The notes: generated from the letters alone by a model not told the origin. Shown: positions 1 through 8,520, counted from the stretch's first letter. The stretch: 64,000 bases of DNA from Rubrobacter_D sp963840835 (GCA_963840835.1 CAWJAM010000007.1:247752-311751), one strand, 5' to 3'. Program-made: numbers and translations.

Positions 1-2
1 GC

Positions 3-1184
3 TTCACGGCGGATAGGGTGTTCGTGCTCGCTGCGGGTAAGGCCGCTGGGTCGATGGCCAAAGCCGCAGCTGGACTTCTCGGAGAGAGAGCCTCCGGTGG
101 ACTAGTGGTGACCAAGGACGGCCACGACCCCGGTCCCGAGGACTTCGAGACCGTTTTCGCCTCCCACCCCGAGCCCGACGAGAGGGGCGTCAAGGCGGCC
201 ACAATGGTGCAGGAAGCGGCCGAGGCCCTGGAGGAGGGGGATCTACTCCTGGCACTCATCTCGGGCGGGGCGTCGGCGTTGCTCGCCGATCCGGCGCCGC
301 CCATCGAACTGGCAGATCTGAAGAGGCTCACTGGCGACCTCCTCAGGAGCGGGGCTGATATCGGGGAGATCAACACCGTCAGAAAGCACGTCTCGGTCTT
401 GAAGGGTGGCGGCCTCGTGCGTCTCGCCCATCCCGCACCGACCATCGCCCTCCTGCTCTCCGACGTGGTCGGCGACGATCCCTCTTCCATCGCGAGCGGC
501 CTCACGGCACCAGACCGTACGACACTCGAAAACACCCGCCGGGTGCTCGAACGCTACGAGATAGAGCCGCCGGAGAGCGTCACGAAGCATCTGCAAGACG
601 CCGAAGATACGCCGGCCGCCGGAGATCCCGTCTTCGAGGGCGTCGTGAACGTGATCTGTGGCGGTGGGCGTCACGCTGCCGAGGCCGCGGTAGAGAAGGC
701 CGAGGAGCTCGGGTACACGCCGCTGTTGCTTACGACCACGCTCACGGGCGACGCCCTCGGGGCGGCCTCGATATACGCGGCGGTCGTCAGGGAGGTCCTG
801 GCCAGTGGCAACCCCGTCTCTTCCCCGTGCGCCATCGTCTCGGGCGGCGAGGCGACGGTGACCGTGCGCGGGGGCGGCGCCGGCGGCCCGAACCAGGAGT
901 TCGCGCTGGCGCTGGCGGTCGAGCTGGACGGTGTGGGAGGCTGGGCGGCGTTCTCAGCCGACACCGACGGCCACGACGGCTCGACCGAGGCGGCGGGCGG
1001 GATCGTCGACGGGGAAACGGCGCAGAAGACCAGGGACGCGGATATGGACCCGGAGGAGGCGTTGTCGGACAACGATTCGTACGCGGCGCTGGAGGCTGGT
1101 GAAGGCCTGCTCGTCACGGGGCCGACGGGCACCAACGTCAACGACCTCAGGGTGGCGCTGGTCTCTCCCTCCCAACGCGGGTAA
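3..1184 (+). CDS. Glycerate 2-kinase, MOFRL family (5' end outside window)
   Basis: Cytosolic kinase expected to convert D-glycerate and ATP to 2-phosphoglycerate. The frame is open to the left edge (TTC ACG GCG GAT AGG precede the GTG at 18), and the first visible motif, AAGKAAGSMA, normally lies some tens of residues into the protein, so the N-terminus is missing. The DUF4147 kinase domain fills about the first 230 visible residues (LISGGASALL, RKHVSVLKGG, LLLSDVVGDD). The C-terminal MOFRL domain shows SGGEATVTV, GGPNQEFAL and DTDGHDG. It ends 72 bases before the start chosen for the lactate permease, so both may serve three-carbon acid use; that link is inferred. Family assignment is firm. 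Confidence 0.92.
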   Translation, partial: FTADRVFVLAAGKAAGSMAKAAAGLLGERASGGLVVTKDGHDPGPEDFETVFASHPEPDERGVKAATMVQEAAEALEEGDLLLALISGGASALLADPAPPIELADLKRLTGDLLRSGADIGEINTVRKHVSVLKGGGLVRLAHPAPTIALLLSDVVGDDPSSIASGLTAPDRTTLENTRRVLERYEIEPPESVTKHLQDAEDTPAAGDPVFEGVVNVICGGGRHAAEAAVEKAEELGYTPLLLTTTLTGDALGAASIYAAVVREVLASGNPVSSPCAIVSGGEATVTVRGGGAGGPNQEFALALAVELDGVGGWAAFSADTDGHDGSTEAAGGIVDGETAQKTRDADMDPEEALSDNDSYAALEAGEGLLVTGPTGTNVNDLRVALVSPSQRG

Positions 1185-1256
1185 TCAGGGGCTTGCGCCT
1201 GGCCTGACGTGGTGTCATTCTTTTCGAGTCGGGAGAGACTAGAAGGGGAGGATCAG

Positions 1257-2933
1257 GTGTACGAACAAGTTTACGCGCCGGTAGCCGGAAGCCTGGTGTT
1301 CTCGACTCTGGTAGCTGTCATACCGATACTCGTGCTCTTCATCTTACTGGCTGGCCTCAGGATCGCAGCGCAGTGGGCCTCACTCATAACCCTGGCGATT
1401 GCGCTCGTGATCGGGGTGGTTGTCTACGGGATGCCTCTAGGACTTGCTCTCAACTCGACGCTGCTAGGCATCTGCTTCGGTCTCTTCCCCATCGTCTGGA
1501 TCGTCATCAACGCCATCTTCATCTACAACGTCGTCGTGGACACAGGCCACTTCGACACCATCCGAGACTCCCTCGCGGGCGTGAGCAACGACCGGCGGAT
1601 ACAGGTCGTTCTGATCGCCTTCGTCTTCGGGGCGCTCCTGGAGGCGACGGCAGGCTTCGGAACTCCCGTCGCTATCACGGCCTCCCTCATGGCAGGCCTG
1701 GGCTTCGAGCCCCTCTACGCCGCGGCGCTCGCCCTACTGGCGAACACAGCGCCGGTCGCGTTCGGAGGCTTCGGCATCCCGATTTTGACCGGGGCTACCG
1801 TGGCTGGATTGGATACCCTGGAACTCTCGCAGATGGTCGGTCGCCAGACTCCCCTGCTTGCCATCATCATCCCAGGCATGCTTGTAACGGTGATGGCCGG
1901 GTTCAGGCGGATGCTCGAGGTCTGGCCCGTGGTCGCGGTGAGCGGCATCGCCTTCGCGGGGACACAGTTCGTGGTTTCAAACGTCCTTGGCCCCGAGCTC
2001 GCCGACCTGCTGGCGGCCCTGATCGCGGTCGTCGCCGTGATCGGCCTGCTCGCGGTCTGGCGCCCTTCGACCGAGTGGCACTTCGAGAACGAGCCGCCGG
2101 CCGAGGATCGCGAGAGCTACGATACGCCCCCCCTCGGACGCACGCTCTACTCCTGGTCGCCCTTCGTAATCATCATCGCGCTCTTCCTGCTTGCGCAGGT
2201 GCCCCCGATCAAGGCCGCCATCAGCGGCATCCAGGTAGCCATAAACTTCCCCACGGCCTCGGTGGACCCGGCGACGGGGCTGCCCACCGTGCCCTGGCCA
2301 GGACTCAACGAGGTGGTCGAGCAGCAGCCTCCTGTCGTACCCGAGCCAACGCCCTACGGCGCCAGCTTCTCGACCAACTGGCTCTCTGCAGCCGGAACAT
2401 TGATCCTGATAGCCGACCTGATCGCCCTGGCCGTCCTCAGGGTAGGGCCTGGTAGGGCCTTGAGGATCTACGGCCAGTCGCTCAACCAGCTCAAGTGGGC
2501 GATCCTCACGATAGCCTCGATCCTCGGGCTCGCGTACCTCCTGAACTACTCGGGCTTGACCTACACCCTCGGCCTCGCGTTCGCCGCGACGGGTGTTCTG
2601 TTCCCGTTCTTCGCCTCATTTATCGGGTGGCTCGGGGTGGCTCTCACGGGATCTGACACCTCCTCGAACGCGCTTTTCGCCAACCTGCAGAAAGTGACGG
2701 CCCAGCAGATCGGGGTCAGCCCGAACCTCACGGTCGGCGCCAACTCCTCGGGCGGCGTTCTGGGCAAGATGATCAGCCCGCAGAACCTCGCCGTCGGCAC
2801 GAGCGCCACGGGCCTGCAGGGCAGGGAGGGCGACCTGTTGCGCATGGTTCTGAAATGGTCCATCGGGCTGACGGTGGTGATGGCGATCTGGGTAACGATC
2901 CAGGCCTACGTGCTGCCGTTCTTGATCCCGTAG
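1257..2933 (+). CDS. lldP: L-lactate permease (LctP family)
   Basis: Inner-membrane transporter importing lactate (and usually glycolate) with protons. I choose the GTG at 1257, not the GTG at 1209, because AAGGGGAGG (1243-1251) sits 5 nt before it and the protein then begins MYEQVYAPVAGSLVFSTLVA, the usual LctP beginning. 558 residues, the family length, with about 12-14 hydrophobic segments. Conserved stretches include EATAGFGTPVAI, ANTAPVAFGGFGIPI, LTGSDTSSNALFANLQ and GVLGKMISPQNLAVG. The lutABC oxidation genes lie 0.9 kb downstream on the same strand, which fits uptake followed by oxidation of lactate. The two DUF1622 genes between them are on the other strand. Confidence 0.95.
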   Translation: MYEQVYAPVAGSLVFSTLVAVIPILVLFILLAGLRIAAQWASLITLAIALVIGVVVYGMPLGLALNSTLLGICFGLFPIVWIVINAIFIYNVVVDTGHFDTIRDSLAGVSNDRRIQVVLIAFVFGALLEATAGFGTPVAITASLMAGLGFEPLYAAALALLANTAPVAFGGFGIPILTGATVAGLDTLELSQMVGRQTPLLAIIIPGMLVTVMAGFRRMLEVWPVVAVSGIAFAGTQFVVSNVLGPELADLLAALIAVVAVIGLLAVWRPSTEWHFENEPPAEDRESYDTPPLGRTLYSWSPFVIIIALFLLAQVPPIKAAISGIQVAINFPTASVDPATGLPTVPWPGLNEVVEQQPPVVPEPTPYGASFSTNWLSAAGTLILIADLIALAVLRVGPGRALRIYGQSLNQLKWAILTIASILGLAYLLNYSGLTYTLGLAFAATGVLFPFFASFIGWLGVALTGSDTSSNALFANLQKVTAQQIGVSPNLTVGANSSGGVLGKMISPQNLAVGTSATGLQGREGDLLRMVLKWSIGLTVVMAIWVTIQAYVLPFLIP

Positions 2934-2939
2934 ACGCTC

Positions 2940-3242
2940 TCAGAGCCCGCCGCGCCCCACGAGGCCAAGGGAGAACGTAAGCAGCTTGCGTACGATGATG
3001 GTAATGGCCGTCGCCGCCACCGCCGTCCAGGTGCCGTTGATGGCGAGGTTCAGGAGCGTCGCGGCGACGAAGAAGTCGAGGCCGAGGGAGGCGTGATCCA
3101 GCATCCTTCGCGCCGCCCTGCCCCGCCCTCCTGGCCCACGGGCGAGAAGGGCGGCGCGCACGATACCGGCAGAGATAATGAGGCTCCCGACCGCGAGCGC
3201 GAAGACCCGCAGGAGTTCGACGGCGGCCTGGTAGGCCTCCAC
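2940..3242 (-). CDS. Small membrane protein, DUF1622-like
   Basis: Function unknown. 100 residues with three hydrophobic segments (about 12-30, 52-68, 72-92). The segment LGLDFFVAATLLNLAINGTW followed by an AITIIVRKLLTF stretch matches the pattern of the DUF1622 family and of its upstream neighbour, so the two look like a diverged tandem pair. GTG start at 3242; GGGGCGGG precedes it. It lies 7 nt after the stop of the 121-residue paralogue and is probably co-transcribed with it. Its 3' end is 6 nt from the stop of the lactate permease on the other strand. Confidence 0.7.
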   Translation of the reverse strand: MEAYQAAVELLRVFALAVGSLIISAGIVRAALLARGPGGRGRAARRMLDHASLGLDFFVAATLLNLAINGTWTAVAATAITIIVRKLLTFSLGLVGRGGL

Positions 3243-3249
3243 CCCGCCC

Positions 3250-3615
3250 CTATCCGGTGGCGGCGTCGCGCTCTGGCCTCGACGCCACCTCGCGGCGCTC
3301 GCGCTCCAGCTCCTGAGTGAGGAAGTAGTTGAGCACGGTGCGGATCGTCGCTATCGCCCCGAGCAGTATCACGTCATCGAGAGTAGGGGCGACGGCGGTC
3401 GAGAGGATGTCGGCACCAAGCTGGAACTCCAGCCCGAGGACTAGATACTGCCCGAGGTATAGTCGGATCTCGTTGTTGGTGTCGTCCCTCACCCCGACCA
3501 GGGTAAGGACGTAGCGGAAAGTGGTCGCCAGGACGCCAAAACCCACCACGGCAGCGCCTATCGCCTCGACGACCAGCCGCAGGTAGCCGACGGCCGTTAC
3601 CAGATACTCTTCCAT
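3250..3615 (-). CDS. DUF1622 family membrane protein
   Basis: 121-residue membrane protein of unknown function. DUF1622 hallmarks are visible: LYLGQYLVLGLEFQLGADIL, then VAPTLDDVILLGAIATIRTV and LNYFLTQELERE. About three membrane segments, with a charged tail rich in Arg and Glu. ATG at 3615; AGGAG about 11 nt upstream is a distant but usable ribosome site. First gene of a two-gene minus-strand unit inside the lactate block; whether the pair acts with lactate transport is only suggested by position. Confidence 0.8.
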   Translation of the reverse strand: MEEYLVTAVGYLRLVVEAIGAAVVGFGVLATTFRYVLTLVGVRDDTNNEIRLYLGQYLVLGLEFQLGADILSTAVAPTLDDVILLGAIATIRTVLNYFLTQELERERREVASRPERDAATG

Positions 3616-3812
3616 CGCGGGTCTGTCTCCTAGATCTCAAACTTCGGGCAATCGCCTTGCGCCGCGAACTAAGACCGGCGCCCCGTAAACCCTAACACCA
3701 CGCCGCTTGCGCGTTTTTCCGTGCCGCTTACCACTCAGCCCGGCGGCAACCGCGCCGAGAGCCCTGGATGGTCTATCATGTGGCTTCGGGAAACAGAGGA
3801 GGGAGTATAGCG

Positions 3813-4550
3813 GTGCGGGTGGCGCTCTTTATAACCTGCTTCAACGACACGCTCTTCCCAGAGACGGGCAGGGCGACCGTCGAGGTCCTGGAACGTCTCG
3901 GGGTGGAGGTGGACTTTCCCCTCGCGCAGACGTGCTGCGGCCAGATGCACTTCAACACCGGCTACCAGCGCGAGGCGATACCGCTGGTAAGACGCTTCGT
4001 CGAGGTCTTCGACGGTTACGACGCCGTCGTCGCGCCCTCCGGTTCCTGCGTGAGCATGGTGCGCGAGCTGTATCCCATGGCCGCCGAGTTGGCCGGGGAC
4101 CCGCGTCTCGCGGAGAAGGTCGAGGATCTCGGGCCAAAGATCTTCGAACTCTCCGAGTTCCTGGTGAAAAAGCTTGGCGTCGCAGACGTCGGCGCCTACT
4201 ACCCGCACAGGGTCACGTACCACCCTACGTGCCATTCTTTGCGGATGCTGAAGGTCGGGGATGCGCCACTGGAGCTACTCAGGAACGTTCGGGGCATCGA
4301 CCTCGTCGAGCTCTCCGAGGCCGAGGAGTGTTGCGGGTTTGGAGGGACCTTCGCGATCAAGAACGCGGACACCTCGGCCGCGATGCTTTCGGACAAGATC
4401 CGTCGCGTACTCGACACCGAGGCGGAGGTCTGCACAGCCGGGGACAACTCGTGCCTGATGCACATCGGCGGCGGACTGGGCCGCCTCCGCGCCGGAGTCG
4501 GGACCGTGCACCTCGCACAGATACTCGCAAGCGAGACAGGGGAGGGATAG
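3813..4550 (+). CDS. lutA: LutA-type iron-sulfur oxidoreductase subunit
   Basis: Subunit of the LutABC lactate-oxidising complex, which converts L-lactate to pyruvate without a flavin LldD enzyme. The GTG at 3813 has GGAGGGAG (3797-3804) before it and gives MRVALFITCFNDTLFPE, the standard LutA/YkgE beginning; an upstream ATG at 3768 would add 15 atypical residues. 245 residues. Two CCG-type cysteine domains: TCCGQMHFNTGY, APSGSCVSM, then YHPTCHSLRML and CCGFGGTFAIKN. The stop overlaps the lutB start by one base (TAGTG). Confidence 0.95.
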   Translation: MRVALFITCFNDTLFPETGRATVEVLERLGVEVDFPLAQTCCGQMHFNTGYQREAIPLVRRFVEVFDGYDAVVAPSGSCVSMVRELYPMAAELAGDPRLAEKVEDLGPKIFELSEFLVKKLGVADVGAYYPHRVTYHPTCHSLRMLKVGDAPLELLRNVRGIDLVELSEAEECCGFGGTFAIKNADTSAAMLSDKIRRVLDTEAEVCTAGDNSCLMHIGGGLGRLRAGVGTVHLAQILASETGEG

Positions 4551-6010
4551 TGGGGACGAAGCCTTCTGACGCGTTCTCCCCCGGTCCGACGCCAACGTTC
4601 GAGGCGTCAGCGAAGGAGAGCCTCTCCGACTCGCAGCTCAGGCGCAACCTCGGCAAGGCCACCCAGACCATCCGCCGCAAGCGCGCCGTCGCCGTCGATG
4701 AGATGCCTGACTGGGAGGATCTCAGGGAGGCCGGGCGCGCCCTCAAGGAGCGCGTCATGCGCCACCTCGATGAGTACCTGCTGCAACTCGAAGAGTCCGT
4801 GACGCGTGCGGGGGGCAGGGTCCACTGGGCGCGCGACGCCGAGGAGGCGAACACGATCATCGCCGGCATCATCAAGGATCACGGCTCCGAAGAGGCCGTC
4901 AAGGTCAAGTCCATAGCGACGGACGAGACCAAGCTCAACGAGCACCTGGAGCGTGAGGGCATCCACGCCTACGAGACCGATCTCGCCGAGCTCATCATCC
5001 AGCTCGCCGGAGAGACGAGCTCGCACATCCTGGTGCCGGCGATCCACAAGAACCGGGCGGAGATCCAGAAACTCTTCAGTGAGAAACTCGGCACGAAAGA
5101 CCTCTCCGACGAGCCCTCGGATCTGACAGAGGCGGCCCGCCTGTACCTGCGCGAGAAGTTCCTGGGGGCGAAGGTAGGCATCTCGGGGGCGAACTTCGCC
5201 GTTGCGGAGACGGGGACCGTTTGCGTCGTGGAATCGGAGGGCAACGGCAGGATGTGCACGACGTTGCCCCCGGTCCTCGTTACCCTGATGGGGATAGAGA
5301 AGGTCATACCGGCCTGGCGGGACTTCGAGGTCTTCATGCAACTCCTCCCCCGCTCCTCGACCGCGGAGAGGATGAACCCCTACACCTCGTTCTGGACCGG
5401 GGTGTCGGAGGACGACGGGCCGCGGGAGTTCCACCTGGTCCTTATGGACAACGGGCGCACCGACGTGCTGGCCGATGAGATAGGGCGCCAGGCCCTGAAC
5501 TGCATCCGCTGCTCGGCGTGCCTGAATGTCTGCCCCGTCTACGAGCGAACCGGTGGCCACGCGTACAACTCCGTCTACCCCGGTCCGATAGGCGCCATCC
5601 TCACCCCTCAGCTCGTCGGCTTTGGCGACCCCGGCCCTGACTCGCTGCCATACGCATCCTCGCTCTGCGGCGCGTGCTACCAGGTGTGCCCGGTCAAGAT
5701 CAACATCCCACAGGTCCTCGTCCACCTCCGCGGTAAGGTCGTCCGCCACAAACAGGACAGGGGCGGACCGCGCGAGAAGCTCGACCCCGAGAACGTCGCC
5801 ATGCAGGCTGTCGCTAGAGTGTTCTCCGACCCGGAACTGTACGAAAGGGCTCAGAAATTTGCGAGGATCGGCCAGTGGCCCTTCGTCCGCGGGGGTTCTA
5901 TAGGCCGCCTTCCCGGCAGGCTCGCCGGCTGGACCGCCGTCAGGGATCTGAAACCCGTTCCCGAGCAGACCTTCCGCGCTTGGTGGAAGCAAAGCAGGGG
6001 GACAGGCTAG
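4550..6010 (+). CDS. lutB: LutB-type iron-sulfur protein
   Basis: Second LutABC subunit; electron-carrying partner of LutA. The GTG at 4550 shares its G with the TAG of lutA and has GGGGAGGGA just upstream. The frame is open far to the left (to 3707), but that part overlaps lutA and has no family similarity, so it is excluded. 486 residues: DUF162/LUD domain with ATDETKLNEHLE and GANFAVAETGTVCVVESEGN, then two 4Fe-4S motifs, NCIRCSACLNVCPVYE and LCGACYQVCPVKINIP, and a C-terminal tail ending near FRAWWKQSRG. The stop overlaps the lutC start in the same TAGTG manner. Confidence 0.96.
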   Translation: MGTKPSDAFSPGPTPTFEASAKESLSDSQLRRNLGKATQTIRRKRAVAVDEMPDWEDLREAGRALKERVMRHLDEYLLQLEESVTRAGGRVHWARDAEEANTIIAGIIKDHGSEEAVKVKSIATDETKLNEHLEREGIHAYETDLAELIIQLAGETSSHILVPAIHKNRAEIQKLFSEKLGTKDLSDEPSDLTEAARLYLREKFLGAKVGISGANFAVAETGTVCVVESEGNGRMCTTLPPVLVTLMGIEKVIPAWRDFEVFMQLLPRSSTAERMNPYTSFWTGVSEDDGPREFHLVLMDNGRTDVLADEIGRQALNCIRCSACLNVCPVYERTGGHAYNSVYPGPIGAILTPQLVGFGDPGPDSLPYASSLCGACYQVCPVKINIPQVLVHLRGKVVRHKQDRGGPREKLDPENVAMQAVARVFSDPELYERAQKFARIGQWPFVRGGSIGRLPGRLAGWTAVRDLKPVPEQTFRAWWKQSRGTG

Positions 6011-6666
6011 TGGCGACGGCGAGAGAGACGATCCTCTGGCGCATAAGGCACGCCACCCGCGACGTGCCCGAGCAGGAACGCCCCGAAGACGTGCGGGTCG
6101 AGCGCGGCTACCGCAAGGAAAGCGACGCAGAACGCGAGGAGATCGTCGCACGCTTCGCGGAGCGTACAGCAGAGTACGATGCAAAGGTCCACCGCGTTGG
6201 CCGCGATGAGCTTCCCGGAACCATAGAAGAGATCCTGAAACGACGCAGTGTAAAGCGCCTCGTCATCCCCCCTTACCTACCCAGAGGTTGGATCCCAGAG
6301 GATACAGAGACCCTGCGTGACACGGCTCATTCCCGCCTGACAGAGCAGGAGCTGGATGAGGCCGACGGCGTGCTAACGGACTGCGCCCTCGGCATTGCCC
6401 AGACGGGCACCATCGTGCTCGATGCCGGCAGGGCGCAGGGACGGAGGGCACTCACGCTCCTCCCTGACTACCACCTGTGCGTCGTGCGCGAGGAGCGGAT
6501 AGTTGGCCTCGTCCCCGAGGCCTTCGCGAAACTAGAAGAGACAATAAAGGCCGAAGGACGGGCCATCACCTTCATCTCGGGTCCCTCGGCGACCTCGGAC
6601 ATCGAGCTCAACCGGGTCGAGGGCGTGCACGGCCCGCGAACCCTGGAGGTCCTGATCTCCGGCTGA
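6010..6666 (+). CDS. lutC: LutC-type LUD domain protein
   Basis: Third LutABC subunit. GTG at 6010 overlaps the lutB stop by one base, indicating translational coupling. 218 residues with a LUD domain: LVIPPYLPRGW, EADGVLTDCALGIAQTGTIV, LPDYHLCVV and ITFISGPSATSDIELNRVEG, ending GPRTLEVLISG. Length and motif order match LutC/YkgG. No iron-sulfur motif, as expected. The operon appears to end here; gltX follows after 81 bases with its own promoter-like sequence. Confidence 0.95.
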   Translation: MATARETILWRIRHATRDVPEQERPEDVRVERGYRKESDAEREEIVARFAERTAEYDAKVHRVGRDELPGTIEEILKRRSVKRLVIPPYLPRGWIPEDTETLRDTAHSRLTEQELDEADGVLTDCALGIAQTGTIVLDAGRAQGRRALTLLPDYHLCVVREERIVGLVPEAFAKLEETIKAEGRAITFISGPSATSDIELNRVEGVHGPRTLEVLISG

Positions 6667-6735
6667 CGGAGGGCGGAAGGTGCCGTCAGCCAACCTACCA
6701 GGGCGGCGTGCCGCACGGCCTCGACCGACCTGTGT

Positions 6736-6741
6736 TAGTTT
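6736..6741 (+). promoter_or_regulatory. Candidate -10 box of a leaderless gltX mRNA
   Basis: TAGTTT fits TANNNT and ends six bases before the gltX ATG. No TTGACA-like -35 is evident at 16-18 nt, so this is a weak call based on spacing and on the absence of a ribosome site. Confidence 0.4.
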
Positions 6742-6747
6742 TAGATT

Positions 6748-8226
6748 ATGGAGAATGGCACGAGGATCAGGGTCAGGTACGCGCCGAGCCCGACGGGGAG
6801 GCTGCACGTCGGCGGCGTACGCACGGCGCTCTTCAACTGGCTCTTCGCGCGCAAGAACGGCGGCACGTTCGTGCTGCGCATAGAGGACACGGACCTGGAG
6901 CGCTCGACGGAGGAGTCGGTCGAGCAACTGAAGGGTTCGATGCGTTGGATCGGCCTGGACTGGGACGAAGGCCCTGAGGCCGGTGGCCCCCATCCCCCAT
7001 ACCGCCAGACCGAACGCTTCGACCTCTACCGCGAAGCCGCCAGAGAACTCCTCGACTCCGGCGCGGCGTACTACGACTTCGCGACGCCCGAGGAGCTCGC
7101 CGAGCTTCGAGAGCGCGCGAGGGCCGAGAAGCGGCAGCCTATCTACACCGGCGGCCAGTACCGCGAGATGGACCCCGACGAGGCGAGGAAGAGGATAGAG
7201 GCGGGCGAGCCTTACACCGTTCGCTTCAAGACCCCGCGCGAGGGACAGACCGTGGTAGAGGACATGATCCGCGGCCCCGTCACCTTCGAGAACGCCAACC
7301 TCGAAGACTTCGTACTCATGAAGTCCACGAACACGCCGACCTACAACTTCGCCGCGGCCTTCGACGACGCGGAGATGGAGATCAGCCACGTCATCCGCGG
7401 CGACGACCACCTCTCGAACACGCCGCGCCAGATCCTGATCCACGAAGCCCTCGGCAACCCCATCCCGGCCTTCGCCCACGTCCCCCAGGTCCTCGGCCCT
7501 GACAAGAAGAAGCTCTCCAAACGCCACGGCGCCGCGAGCGTCGAGGACTTCGCGGAGCGGGGCTATCTGCCCGAGGCGCTCTTCAACTACCTGGCGCTCC
7601 TCGGCGCCGGCTACGCCGCGGACGAGGAGATCTTCACCCCCGAAGAGCTGGCCGAGCGCTTTCGCATCGACCGCGTGAGCGGCAACCCGGCAATACTCGA
7701 CGAGAAGAAGCTCAGGGCCGTGAATGCCGTCTACCTGAGGCGCAAGAGCCCCGAGGAGCTCGCAGACCTCGCGGCCCCCATGCTCGTCGAGTCGGGCGTG
7801 GCCATAGAGGAAGAACTGGACATGCCCAGGCTTCGGGAGATCATGGACCTCCTCAAGGAGCGCATCGCCCTGACGACCGAGATCCCCGACTCCGTCGGCT
7901 ACTTCTACGGCGGCACGCTGGACTACGACGAGACCGAGTTCGAAAAGCAGTTCGGCAAGGGGTTCGTCCGCGAGAACTTCCCCGAACTCGTCGAACGCCT
8001 CGCCGCCCTCCCCGGGTGGACGGAGACCGAGATCGAGGACACGGTGCGCGGCCTCGCCGCAGAGAAGGAGAAGGGCGCACGGCACCTCATACACCCGCTG
8101 CGCTTCGCCGTCACGGGGCGCACCGTAAGCGCGGGCCTCTTCGAAACCATGCAACTCCTCGGGCGCGAACGCAGCCTGCTAAGAGCAAAGGACGTAGTCC
8201 GGAGAATGCAGCGCCAGCCGGTGTAG
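6748..8226 (+). CDS. gltX: Glutamyl-tRNA synthetase
   Basis: Charges tRNA-Glu (and possibly tRNA-Gln if the organism uses the amidotransferase route). Class I synthetase with PSPTGRLHVGG (HIGH region, residues 10-20) and KKLSKRHGA (KMSKS region, about 252-260); 492 residues is normal. RNA-binding C-terminal helical domain from about 310. No Shine-Dalgarno sequence precedes ATG 6748. Instead TAGTTT (6736-6741) sits six bases before it, a spacing expected of a leaderless mRNA. The cognate tRNA-Glu gene follows 73 bases after the stop. Confidence 0.97.
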   Translation: MENGTRIRVRYAPSPTGRLHVGGVRTALFNWLFARKNGGTFVLRIEDTDLERSTEESVEQLKGSMRWIGLDWDEGPEAGGPHPPYRQTERFDLYREAARELLDSGAAYYDFATPEELAELRERARAEKRQPIYTGGQYREMDPDEARKRIEAGEPYTVRFKTPREGQTVVEDMIRGPVTFENANLEDFVLMKSTNTPTYNFAAAFDDAEMEISHVIRGDDHLSNTPRQILIHEALGNPIPAFAHVPQVLGPDKKKLSKRHGAASVEDFAERGYLPEALFNYLALLGAGYAADEEIFTPEELAERFRIDRVSGNPAILDEKKLRAVNAVYLRRKSPEELADLAAPMLVESGVAIEEELDMPRLREIMDLLKERIALTTEIPDSVGYFYGGTLDYDETEFEKQFGKGFVRENFPELVERLAALPGWTETEIEDTVRGLAAEKEKGARHLIHPLRFAVTGRTVSAGLFETMQLLGRERSLLRAKDVVRRMQRQPV

Positions 8227-8250
8227 TCGTCGGCTGACCGGCTTCGGTCT

Positions 8251-8279
8251 TTGACGAAGCGATGGTCGTCGGGTAGAAT
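8251..8279 (+). promoter_or_regulatory. Promoter of tRNA-Glu
   Basis: TTGACG (8251-8256), a 17-bp spacer, and TAGAAT (8274-8279). This is a near-consensus housekeeping promoter with predicted start around 8286, 14 nt before the mature tRNA. It lies in the gap after gltX, so the tRNA can be made independently. Confidence 0.85.
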
Positions 8280-8299
8280 CTTCCCCTGCTTATCGGCAC

Positions 8300-8372
8300 G
8301 GCCCCATCGTCTAGAGGCCAAGGACATCGCCCTCTCACGGCGAAAACCCGGGTTCGAATCCCGGTGGGGTCA
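8300..8372 (+). tRNA. tRNA-Glu (anticodon CTC)
   Basis: Complete cloverleaf. Acceptor GGCCCCA pairs with TGGGGTC, discriminator A. The anticodon stem TCGCC/GGCGA encloses CTCTCAC with CTC at positions 34-36. T-arm loop GTTCGAATC is present. No CCA is encoded. It reads GAG codons and is served by the adjacent gltX. Confidence 0.97.
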
Positions 8373-8378
8373 CTCCGC

Positions 8379-8405
8379 AAGCCCGCCTCTAGGCGGGCTT
8401 CTTTC
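8379..8405 (+). terminator. Intrinsic terminator of tRNA-Glu
   Basis: AAGCCCGCC and GGCGGGCTT form a 9-bp stem around TCTA, followed by CTTTC. It starts 6 nt after the tRNA. Confidence 0.85.
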
Positions 8406-8409
8406 AAGC

Positions 8410-8485
8410 TTTCAGCATTTCAGCATTTCAGCATTTCAGCATTTTGCTCTTGCTGAAGTGCTGACTAGCTGACCGGCTGAAGTGC
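8410..8485. repeat. TTTCAGCA tandem repeat with facing TGCTGA words
   Basis: Four perfect copies of the octamer TTTCAGCA (8410-8441) are followed by complementary words TGCTGAAGTGCTGA, AGCTGACCGGCTGAAGTGC (8451-8485). The two halves can fold on one another. The same vocabulary recurs in gaps at 19.2, 34.0, 34.15 and 49.9 kb. Confidence 0.85.
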
Positions 8486-8519
8486 GCGATTAGCAGAGGT
8501 CAAGACCTCTGCTAATCGC
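8486..8519. terminator. Perfect 16-bp stem-loop after the GGDEF-EAL gene
   Basis: GCGATTAGCAGAGGTC (8486-8501) and its exact complement (8504-8519) are separated by AA. It directly follows the stop codon at 8521-8523 of the minus-strand gene. No T-run follows on either strand, so it may be a non-canonical terminator or an mRNA 3'-end stabiliser. Confidence 0.6.
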
Positions 8520-8520
8520 T

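Noticed and set aside
1209..1256. GTG 1209 as the lactate permease start
   Set aside because: No ribosome site, and the extra 16 residues include codons derived from the ribosome site of the better GTG at 1257.
3707..4549. Long plus-strand frame upstream of lutB that would give a 767-residue protein
   Set aside because: It overlaps lutA in another frame, has Arg/Gly-rich shadow composition, and lutB has its own ribosome site and coupled GTG at 4550.
4607..6184. 525-codon open frame antisense to lutB
   Set aside because: Shadow of lutB; no recognisable domain.
6532..8154. 540-codon open frame antisense to gltX
   Set aside because: Shadow of a high-GC coding gene; no family similarity and composition dominated by Glu/Val/Arg of the third-position pattern.
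8410..8441. CRISPR or VNTR in a gene
   Set aside because: Plain 8-bp tandem repeat in a gap; no spacers and no reading frame.
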